A DNA stretch of 64,000 nt. Origin: Bacteroidota bacterium. GTDB taxonomy: Bacteria; Bacteroidota; Bacteroidia; Chitinophagales; Chitinophagaceae. The stretch covers positions 1 through 64,000 of the forward strand of contig JADJQP010000010.1 of the NCBI GenBank assembly GCA_016712665.1, in the 5' to 3' direction. A program made the translations under genes and the position numbers. Positions 28,809 to 37,486 of the stretch are shown one piece after another (the first letter of the stretch is position 1; each line of letters starts with the position of its first letter). Below the pieces are notes generated by a model that saw nothing but the letters and a program-made list of their open reading frames with translations, was not told the DNA's origin and searched no databases.

Positions 28809-29513
28809 ATGCATTCCTCAATCGCGATAGTGGTACCTGCATATAACCCGCCCGAATTTTGGGACTATCGCTTGGTCGATAAATTTAATGAATTGCGTGA
28901 AAAATTACCCGAATATCACTTTAAGTTATACGTGATCAATGACGGATCCAATCCTGAAATTGGTGAAGAGCACTTCGCGTATATCGAAGAATTTTTTCCT
29001 ACCACTCTTGTACTTCATAATTCGATTAACAGAGGCAAGGGATTTGCGCTGAGACAGGCCATCGCCCGAACCAAGGAAGACTATATCGTATACACGGATA
29101 TTGATATGCCCTTTACCATCGAATCAATGAAAAGCATTATGGACAATTTGGAATCGTATGACGTGGTGTTTGGCATCAAAAACAAAGAGTACTATAAGCA
29201 GCTGTCCTTACAACGTAAATTGGTATCTAAAATATTGCAGATTTTTATCAAGATATTATTTCCACGCTTACCGGTTTCGGATACCCAATGTGGCCTTAAA
29301 GGGATGAATTTAAAAGGGAAAGCCATTTTTATGGAAACCAAAATCGATCGCTATTTATTTGATTTGGAATTTATTTTGAATGCCGCTAAAAGCAAACTCA
29401 GCTTGAAACCTATTCCTGTCGCTCTTCGTGACGGAATTGAATTTGGCCAAATGAATGCTAAGGTTCTTTTACATGAATTGTTTAATTTGTGGAAAATATT
29501 GTGGCGTAAGTAA
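28809..29513 (+). CDS. Family 2 glycosyltransferase (dolichyl-phosphate glucosyltransferase-like)
   Basis: A cytoplasmic GT-A enzyme, 234 residues, likely making a polyprenyl-phosphate sugar. Motifs in order: AIVVPAYNPP, VINDGSNPE, NRGKGFALRQAI, the metal-binding YTDIDMPF, and the later SDTQCGLKGM with the family's CGLKG. The C-terminus (ELFNLWKILWRK) is amphipathic and may rest on the membrane. Such enzymes supply donor lipid for GT-C transferases like those on either side of it, which fits the neighbourhood. Confidence 0.85.
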   Translation: MHSSIAIVVPAYNPPEFWDYRLVDKFNELREKLPEYHFKLYVINDGSNPEIGEEHFAYIEEFFPTTLVLHNSINRGKGFALRQAIARTKEDYIVYTDIDMPFTIESMKSIMDNLESYDVVFGIKNKEYYKQLSLQRKLVSKILQIFIKILFPRLPVSDTQCGLKGMNLKGKAIFMETKIDRYLFDLEFILNAAKSKLSLKPIPVALRDGIEFGQMNAKVLLHELFNLWKILWRK

Positions 29514-29585
29514 AAACGGATGAAATTCCGTAATTTTTGAATGAATCATTTGAACTAACTTCGTAACCAAAATTACAAACTTAAT

Positions 29586-31106
29586 TTGAAGCTTTTAAAA
29601 ATATTTGGTTCTATTTCGTAGTCGTTTTGACCATCACAATCATTGCTAATAAAGCCTACAAAACCTTTTTCTTTAGACCCTGCAGCTTTCACCAATGGAG
29701 GCAGTGCGACGGTGCGAGTTATGCATTAAATTATTTTCAAAATAAGGGGGGGGCTTTTACCTCCTCAAGAACATCATAGATATGCAAAAGAAGGAAAAGC
29801 AATGAGTGAGCTTCCACTTGTATACTATATCGCAGCAAAACTTTACACCCTTTTTGGTTTCCACGACTACTACATAAGGTTATTACACTTTTCTATTTTC
29901 ATTCTCGGACTATTGTATTTAATAAAAATAGCTTCAATATATACAAAGGAAATAATACTCCAATTACTTCCCTGCTTTTTTACCCTAAGTTCTCCCCTTC
30001 TATTTTTCTATGGAGCTAATTTCTTACCTGATGTTTCTGCCCTCAGTTTCTCCATCGTCGGATTCTATTATTTTATTAAATATAATCGGCAAAAGAAACT
30101 AAAATATATTTTTCTTTTTTGCTTTTTCTTTGTTTTGGCAGGCCTACTTAAAATTTCAGCCATTATTCTATTTGTAGCCACTGCAGCCTTTGTTGGTATT
30201 AAATCGATTAGTAGTAAAACAGAATATCGCAGTTTAGTGAGTAAGCAAAAGATCACCCTCATTACTCTTTATGCAATTTCCTTTCTGCTACTTTATTCAT
30301 GGGTGCAGTACGATAAATATATAGCTGAAATCTATCAATTTGGTGGAAATCTATTTGATTTTAGAGGCATTTGGGAATCAGATAAAGAGCATATTATCTA
30401 TATAGTTACGAGGCTATATGAAAATTGGATGCATGTGGTTATGCCAAAATATATTTGGCTTGCTTTAGCAGGAAGTATCCTTCTCTTAGTTATACATTTC
30501 AAATCAGTAGATTCCATGCTTAGAATCGTAATACCCATAACTGCACTTTTAGTAATAACCTATTTACTTTCATTTTTTGCTGTTTTTGATGTACACGATT
30601 ATTATCTAGTTACCAGTTTTTGTTTACCGATACTTATTTTTATTGCCTTGATAGATTTGATTGAAAAGAAACAATGGATGACTAATTGGAAACGAAAATT
30701 AACCATTTCAGGAACTATTATTTTGCTATTGGGATACGCCACCTACAAATCAGGTATTGAACAACATTTTAGGTATTTTACCGACAAATATGGTGAATTT
30801 AATCAGGATTACTATTCTGTGGAACCATATCTTAGAAGTATTGGCATAAAGAAAGATGATTTAGTTGTCAGTATCCCTGACCCAAGCCCTAATGTCACCT
30901 TATATTTAATGAACCAAATCGGCTTTACCGAATGTTACAATAGTGATAATTATAATATTAATTATTTCGCAAAGAATGAAAAGGCAAAATTTTTGATTGT
31001 TGGAGATTCGAGCTATTTTCATAATGAGCTTTATAAACCTTTTTGCGTTGCCGAAAAGAAAGTCGGCTCTTACAAAAGCATTTCCATTTTTAAATTACAA
31101 GAATAG
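29586..31106 (+). CDS. Membrane glycosyltransferase (GT39/ArnT-like), frameshifted start
   Basis: The main frame (29802-31106, 434 residues) has about ten membrane segments but lacks the conserved N-terminus. Joining upstream frames restores it: TTG 29586 gives MKLLKNIWFYFVVVLT when one A is added to AAAAA near 29600, then HQWRQCDGASYALNYF, and removing one G from the run of eight near 29750 gives LLPPQEHHRYAKEGKAM then SELPLVYYIAAKLY. The WRQxDG and ELPLxYY features are those of PMT/ArnT-type transferases that use polyprenyl-phosphate sugars. Two homopolymer breaks again suggest sequence error. Downstream of a GT2 donor-lipid enzyme. Confidence 0.75.
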
Positions 31107-31248
31107 ATTTCCACTCGGAGACAATCCATCATATTATTTCAGAATCGACATCGTTTTTTTGCGCTAACAAAAAATTTCGAACTGAAAATAATCCATTTTA
31201 TCTTATTCTTTTTCTCACTTATCTTCGCGTCCTTCATATTATCTTATC

Positions 31249-32727
31249 ATGAACAAAATATTAGTTGCAAATCGGGCTGAAATTGCATTGCGTGTAATGC
31301 GAACTGCAAAAAAAATGGGCATTGCCACTGTAGCCGTTTATAGTGAAGCAGACGCCAATATGCCCTTTGTACAATTTGCTGACGAAAGTTATTGTATTGG
31401 CCCCGCCTCCTCCTCCCTCTCCTACTTACTGGGCGACAAAATCATTGAAGTAGCCAAACAATGCGGTGCCGATGCCATACATCCTGGATATGGTTTCTTG
31501 AGTGAAAATGCTGCATTCAGTCAAGCATGCGCTGATGCTGGTATTACCTTTATTGGACCCACTGCCTACTCCATTAATACAATGGGAAGCAAAATTGCAG
31601 CAAAACAAGCGGCTAAAAAGTATGGAGTCCCAATGGTTCCAGGTACCGACAAACCGATTGCGGATATAGCAGAGGCGCAAGAAATAGCCAAGCAAACTGG
31701 GTTCCCCTTATTAATAAAAGCCAGTGCAGGTGGTGGTGGCAAGGGAATGCGGGTTGTCAATCATGAATCAGAACTTGAAGAACAATTATTGATGGCAAAA
31801 AGCGAAGCCCTCAACTCCTTTAAGGATGACAGCGTTTTTATTGAAAAATATGTAGCCTCACCCAAACATATCGAAATACAATTATTAGCAGATACACATG
31901 GAAATTGTGTCTATCTGTTTGAAAGGGAATGTTCTATACAACGACGTCATCAAAAGTTGATCGAAGAGGCTCCCTCATCGTGTTTAACGGAAGATATTCG
32001 CAAGGCTATGGGCGAAAGCGCTGTAAGTGTAGCCCGAAGTTGCGATTATCATGGTGCCGGTACAGTGGAGTTTCTGGTAGACGAGGAATTACATTTCTAT
32101 TTTCTGGAAATGAACACCCGTTTACAGGTAGAGCATTGCGTTTCAGAAATGATCAGTGGTGTCGATTTGGTAGAACAACAAATATTGGTTGCTCGCGGTG
32201 AAAAACTGGCCTTTTCACAAGATGACCTCAAAATAAATGGACATGCTATCGAATTACGCATTTGTGCTGAAGACCCTCTCAATAATTTTATGCCGGATAC
32301 CGGAAGTCTGGATGTATATAGACGCCCCGTTGGTGAAGGAATTCGGATTGATGACGGTTATGAAGAAGGAATGCCCATTCCAATATATTATGACCCAATG
32401 ATTGGAAAATTAGTGGCTTGGGGCCAAAATCGCACTGAAGCCATTGCCCGTCTAAGCAATGCCATTGACCATTTTAGAATAAATGGTATCGAAACCACCT
32501 TACCTTTTGGAAAATGGGCTATCCAACAAGAGGCGTTTGTAAAGGGGCAATTTGATACCGGGTTCATTCCAAAATATTATAAACCTGAATTGCTGGAAGA
32601 ATATAGCAAAGATGAAATAGAGCTTGCTGCTGCCATTGGAACCATGATATACAAAGAAAAAACAATGGCTCCAAAAGCACTACCCAGCTTAAAAAGCAAT
32701 TGGAAACTGAGATCTCAACTCCGGTAG
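31249..32727 (+). CDS. accC: Biotin carboxylase subunit of an acyl-CoA carboxylase
   Basis: Carboxylates biotin on a carrier using ATP and bicarbonate. The 492-residue ATP-grasp protein has MNKILVANRAEIALRVMR at the start, the glycine-rich lid IKASAGGGGKGMRVV, the metal site EMNTRLQVEH, and the C-terminal DPLNNFMPDTG. It lacks a biotin carrier domain, so it is a subunit rather than a fused PCC/MCC alpha chain; no accB or carboxyltransferase is adjacent. It could serve acetyl- or propionyl-CoA carboxylase. The gene symbol follows the common name for this subunit. Confidence 0.9.
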   Translation: MNKILVANRAEIALRVMRTAKKMGIATVAVYSEADANMPFVQFADESYCIGPASSSLSYLLGDKIIEVAKQCGADAIHPGYGFLSENAAFSQACADAGITFIGPTAYSINTMGSKIAAKQAAKKYGVPMVPGTDKPIADIAEAQEIAKQTGFPLLIKASAGGGGKGMRVVNHESELEEQLLMAKSEALNSFKDDSVFIEKYVASPKHIEIQLLADTHGNCVYLFERECSIQRRHQKLIEEAPSSCLTEDIRKAMGESAVSVARSCDYHGAGTVEFLVDEELHFYFLEMNTRLQVEHCVSEMISGVDLVEQQILVARGEKLAFSQDDLKINGHAIELRICAEDPLNNFMPDTGSLDVYRRPVGEGIRIDDGYEEGMPIPIYYDPMIGKLVAWGQNRTEAIARLSNAIDHFRINGIETTLPFGKWAIQQEAFVKGQFDTGFIPKYYKPELLEEYSKDEIELAAAIGTMIYKEKTMAPKALPSLKSNWKLRSQLR

Positions 32728-32800
32728 TACATTTTTTTGCGGAATATATATATACTTATTAAAAATTTGTTTACCTTAGTGCTTTGATTTAAGCTAGAAT

Positions 32801-33118
32801 ATGAAAAAAATCGTTCAATTTGTAATAGCCTTATTGGTAATAGCATCTGCCATATCTTCTTGCAGAAAATATGAAGAAGGACCCAATGTAAGCTTACGTA
32901 CCAAAGCTGCCAGAGTAACCAATAACTGGAGAATAGAAAGTGCTCAATTGAACGGCACAGAGGTATCATTAGATCCATTGTGGGCCAAACAAAAGCATTA
33001 TATGTATCGTGATGGCAAGTACATCATTACCATCATCAACCCCATAACCCTTGAAGCCAGAAACCTACAGGGAAATTGGACTTTGTATGATCATGACACG
33101 AAAATTGCATTAATTTTG
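32801..33118 (+). CDS. Lipocalin-like lipoprotein, apparently fused in frame to GtrA
   Basis: The first 106 or so residues of a 270-residue open frame form an exported lipoprotein: signal ASAISSC with a lipid-accepting Cys, then LRTKAARVTNNWRIESAQ, YRDGKYIITI and GNWTLYDHDTKIALIL, a beta pattern of small Bacteroidota lipocalin-like proteins. Such proteins usually run another 30-40 residues, so the C-terminus looks lost. The same frame continues without a stop into a GtrA-like membrane protein. The end given here is the start codon of that part; the true end is unknown. Confidence 0.6.
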
Positions 33119-33613
33119 AGAAAATCTATCAATCAATTTATTGAATTTTTCTACTTTGATTTTTTCAGATTCATCCCTTTACAAACATTTAAATACATCG
33201 CTTGCGGAGGAACCACTGTTTTAGTAGACTATTCCGTTTATCACCTATCCTATTACTTTCTATTTTCAGAAAATAGCATCACTTTTTCGAAATATACCTT
33301 AAGTCCTCACGTAGCCTCTTCTATTTTGAGTTTTATGGTAAGTTTTCCGTTGGGTTTTATGCTCAACAAATTTATCGCTTTCGCTCATAGCGAATTGCGT
33401 GGACGCGTACAACTCTTTAGATATGCACTTACTGTTTTTAGCTGCTTTATTTTCAGCATATTTTTTATCAAACTATTTGTCGATTTTTTCTATTTCAATC
33501 CATTGGTTTCAAAAATACTTACCATTCTTATAGTAGCTGTGTATAGCTATTTTACGCAACAATATTTTTCATTTAAAGTAAAAGGAAAAAATGTCAACAC
33601 CGAAATCGAATAG
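33116..33613 (+). CDS. GtrA-family membrane protein
   Basis: About 165 residues if read from TTG 33116 (MRKSINQFIEFFYFDFF), which is the natural GtrA start. Hallmarks are FIPLQTFKYIACGGTTVL, a first helix with DYSVYHLSY, SPHVASSILSFMVSFPLGFML and a final YSYFTQQYFSFK. Four membrane segments are expected; GtrA proteins help flip or transfer polyprenyl-linked glucose-type sugars. The frame is continuous with the upstream lipoprotein (from 32801), giving either an overlapping pair or a genuine fusion. A fusion would put the GtrA N-terminus in the periplasm, opposite to the usual topology. Confidence 0.7.
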   Translation: MRKSINQFIEFFYFDFFRFIPLQTFKYIACGGTTVLVDYSVYHLSYYFLFSENSITFSKYTLSPHVASSILSFMVSFPLGFMLNKFIAFAHSELRGRVQLFRYALTVFSCFIFSIFFIKLFVDFFYFNPLVSKILTILIVAVYSYFTQQYFSFKVKGKNVNTEIE

Positions 33614-33639
33614 TTGTTTTGACGTACTTTTAACCCTAC

Positions 33640-34536
33640 ATGAAAATTACCATATTAGGCAATAACTCTGCCCTTCCTGCATTCGGCAGATACCCAACGG
33701 CTCAAATAGTGGACATTCAGCAGGAATTGTTTTTAATGGACTGTGGAGAAGCGGCCCAGATGCGGATGAAACAATATGATATCAGAAGTCATCGAATCAA
33801 TCATATCTTTATTAGTCATGCCCATGGAGATCATTATTTTGGTTTGGTGGGATTTATTAGTAGTATGTCCTTATTGGGACGTGAAAAAAAATTGCATATC
33901 TACTGCAATTCCTTTATCAAAAAAGTAATTGAATTACAAATTCCGTGGAATCTTGGTTTTGAAATTGAGTATCGTTTTTTAGAAGAAAATGAAAAAGGTG
34001 TCCTTCTAAGCAATGAAAAATATGAAGTGAGTTGCTTTCCGGTTTATCACAGTGTTCCTACACATGGTTTCCTTTTTGTAGAAAAAAAGCGAAAGCGTAT
34101 TTTGCTCCCGGAACGAGTACAGCATTTTGAAATACCGAAGTACTATTACTCGAAACTAACAGAAGGATATGACTATATCGACAAAAACAACCGAGTGATT
34201 ACAAACGAAGAAGTTACCGTGAAAGGGCTTCCTTTTAAACGATATGCTTTTTGTGCGGATACTATCTTTAGTCCCTCGATTTGTGAAGATTTGGTAGCCA
34301 TTGATTTGCTATATCATGAAGCAACCTATTTGCAAGATCAAATTCAAAAAGCCAAGGAGCGATTTCACAGTACCGCGATGGAGGCCGCAGAAATTGCAAA
34401 AATGGCGCAATGTAAAAAACTGATTATCGGACATTTTTCATCGAAATACCGAGACCTCAACCCCTTTTTAGAGCAAGCCAAATCTATTTTTGAAAATACA
34501 GAATTGGCTATAGAAGGAAGTGTTTTTGAGATATGA
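33640..34536 (+). CDS. rnz: Ribonuclease Z
   Basis: Removes the 3' trailer of tRNA precursors; cytoplasmic metallo-beta-lactamase fold, 298 residues. The zinc motif is HISHAHGDHYFGL (HxHxDH), with the preceding LFLMDCGEAAQMRMKQY, the later His in YHSVPTHGF, the Asp in AFCADTIFSP, and the final His in IIGHFSSKYRD; MEAAEIAKMA is also typical. Starts at ATG 33640, 26 bp after the GtrA stop. It converges with the copy A cargo gene, ending 4 bases before that gene's stop. Confidence 0.95.
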   Translation: MKITILGNNSALPAFGRYPTAQIVDIQQELFLMDCGEAAQMRMKQYDIRSHRINHIFISHAHGDHYFGLVGFISSMSLLGREKKLHIYCNSFIKKVIELQIPWNLGFEIEYRFLEENEKGVLLSNEKYEVSCFPVYHSVPTHGFLFVEKKRKRILLPERVQHFEIPKYYYSKLTEGYDYIDKNNRVITNEEVTVKGLPFKRYAFCADTIFSPSICEDLVAIDLLYHEATYLQDQIQKAKERFHSTAMEAAEIAKMAQCKKLIIGHFSSKYRDLNPFLEQAKSIFENTELAIEGSVFEI

Positions 34537-34540
34537 TTTT

Positions 34541-37260
34541 CTACCGCACCAGAATTACATTCCCTTTGAAATTCTTCTTGATATTATTATTGAACTCTGC
34601 GTCAATGATATAAACATATGTTGACATCGGTTGTGGTACACCATTATACTTGCCGTCCCATCCTCTGCCGTCAATGGATGTGGTAGTAAAGATATTTTCA
34701 CCCCAACGGTTGTAGATATCCATCTTAAAGGTCTTTAACCCGGATGATAAAATCTCACGAGGTATAAAATAATCATTCAAACCATCACCATCAGGTGAAA
34801 ACGCATTCGGAATATTCAAATAACAATCCCGAACCACTTCAATGGTATCAGATACCGAACATTCACCTTTGCTACGTGCCCAATAGGTGCCTGCCTGCGA
34901 CACTACAATAGAATTGCTACTTTCTCCTGTACTCCAGTCGTACAGCGCTCCGGGGTTGTTGACATCTGCTATTAGTATCGAACCGGTTAACCCAGGACAA
35001 ATACTGGTATCTCTTCCGATATTAATCTGAGGATAGCTATTCACTTGTATATCCTGCGATACCACTTTATCGGGACAAAAGGTCGATTTAGCCGTGAGGG
35101 TTACATTATAGAGGCCACCACTTTCCCAAGTATGGGTAGGATTGCTCACATTATTCAATACATTCCCATCTTTAAAATCCCAACTAAAATTGATAATATT
35201 GGGTGATAAGGTATCATAAAAACTCACCTTCTCTCCTACACAAATAACAGAATCGGAAACTACAAAATCAGCGTAGGGATTGTAATCAACAAATAATAAT
35301 TTTTGGGTACTGTCTACACAACCCAATGTATCGGTTACGGTATGGGTAAGAATAAAAGTACCGGGCGTGGTATATAAATGCTGATTCGGGTTATTGCCGG
35401 TTATAGGAGACCCATCGCCCAATTCCATTCATGAACCCAAGTAGGTTGGGTCACAGGAGGACTAATCAATGAAGTACTAAACACGTACCCTAAGCAATGG
35501 AATCTAATACCACATTTGGTGGCGGGGTATTATTGGTAATATCAAAGGCCGAAGTAAGCGGATGATTACAATCGATGGTCACATACATCGTATCAGCACA
35601 TGGAGGATTATTTGCTATTAAACGAATGGGTATAAATTCCTTGATTGAAATACACATAAGGTACAGGATTTTGGAAACTCGAATAGCCCCCATCTCCAAA
35701 AAGCCAGTTGTAGGTAACAGCTCCGGTTGAATTATTGGTCAAAAATATTGTATCGTTTTCGCAACCCAAATGAAGATCCACAGTGAAGTCCGCTTTTAAT
35801 GAAGTGTCGGCTACTACGTCTATAGTATCGCTTCCGATGCAACCTTGCGCATTGGTAACCGTAACATAATACGTACCAGCAGCATTAACCACTCGGGTTT
35901 GTCCGGTAGAGGCATCATCCCATAAATACGTAGCAAAACCGGGACCGGCATCTAAGGTAACCGTATTGCCAGAGCATAAAACTCCGGTGGAAGTAATGGT
36001 AACTACAGGTGCAGGTGGAGCCACATAATTGTAGGTAGCAGTAGCGGTACAACCTAAATTGGAGGTACAAGTAACGGTGTAAATACCTGTTACGGTTGGA
36101 ATAATTTTAGCGGTAGTATCACCTGTAGACCATAAGTAGGTATAGGTTGGAACCAAAGGGACATTACCCGATAAATACTCAAAAATATTTTTTCTCAAAT
36201 TAGAAGCTTCAAGAAATGGAGTATGCCAATTGGTAGTGGTCATACCTCCAAACATCACAATACCTGCCCCCCATGCTTTTTCTGTAAGAATGGCATCTGC
36301 AGGATTATTGGTATTATGAATGACGGTAGTACCTCCATTTTGAACATTGGCGTGCGCAAAATAATTTCCGTTATAGGACAATTGAGTAGGCAAATTAGGT
36401 CCCAAAACAATTGGATGTAGTGGCAAAGTTATGGTGGCAGGTGGAATAAGATTCATGTAGTTAAGCACTGTTCCACCGAAACCCCAATTTTGGATACCTC
36501 CATTATTAGGTGCTGCATTCAGAAATAAGCGCCCTCCCGCATTCACCCAACTTTCAATTAAGGCAATATTTGCATTGATATAATTTGTACATCCAATACC
36601 ATTTCCATCCCCACCTTCTATAAACACAAACTGGGTACCTGGTACAAATATGAAAGCCGGGTTGGCTGCAAAATTTGCTTGTATCCAATTTCCAACCCCA
36701 AAAACCGCATTCATTTCATCCACATTATTGGGTACACCCCAAGGAGTAACATCTGTTATGTAATACTTTGCACCGGGAATAACGCCTCCACCACCACCGG
36801 CACCAGTTGCCGTTAAAGTATCTACACAATTAAAAGTAGAAAAAGCAATACTAACTGTAGGAGACGGTTTAATAGTAATATCAACGCCATTATTGGGACC
36901 GCCTGCCACCGGTAATGAACTAATGATACGTACTCGATAACCTGTGCCAAAAGGCGTATTGCATGGAATGGTGCAATTGATATTTCCTGCCAAAGCAACA
37001 CTGGCAAGGGTACCGATAGTGGTAGCTCCCACAAAATTGCCCACATTATTGGACAATTGTACGGTGAACACATTTCCTGCTGCATAGGCGCCGGTAGCGG
37101 AATAGCTGACAATTATCTGATCGCAGGCACATAAATTTACATTTGCCAAGGGAGAGGTTGTAATAACCTGAGCTTGGGTAGTGGAGGTATATATCGCACA
37201 AAGTAAGGTGAGTACTGCGAACAGTGCCTTCCTTTTCAGTGAAGTAGCAAAGCGTTTCAT
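34541..37260 (-). CDS. Gliding-type (CHU_C) secreted cargo protein, copy A, frameshifted
   Basis: Partner of the intact copy at 37487-40249. Frames 35608-37260, 35490-35699 and 34541-35428 are pieces of one protein of about 905 residues. Relative to copy B there is GGG for GG near 35630, a missing base near 35497 and CCC for CCCC near 35424. Layout: signal peptide, ThuA/amidotransferase-like region (VFIEGGDGNGIGC, NAAPNNGGIQNWGFGG), Ig-like and PKD domains (WSTGDTTAKIIP, NWLFGDGGYSSF), then the type B C-terminal sorting domain (NIPNAFSPDGDGLNDYF, GNVILVR). Its 3' half is nearly identical to copy B; the 5' half is only moderately similar. Homopolymer errors or decay of one paralogue are both possible. 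Confidence 0.78.
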
Positions 37261-37486
37261 AGAAAAAATTTAGAAATTTGAGTTAAAGATAAAGATAAAA
37301 TTCAATTCTGTCAAAAATACAATGTAGCAGAAAATCCAAAAGGGCATTCAATACGAATCTGATTCTTGATAATACATTCTATACTGCCATATGAAGGCAT
37401 TCTTTACATTCAAATTGAAAACAAGTTGAAAAGCTTCAATAGTAAGAATCAATAAAACGGTTCAAAATCACCTGGCAAATCGACCT

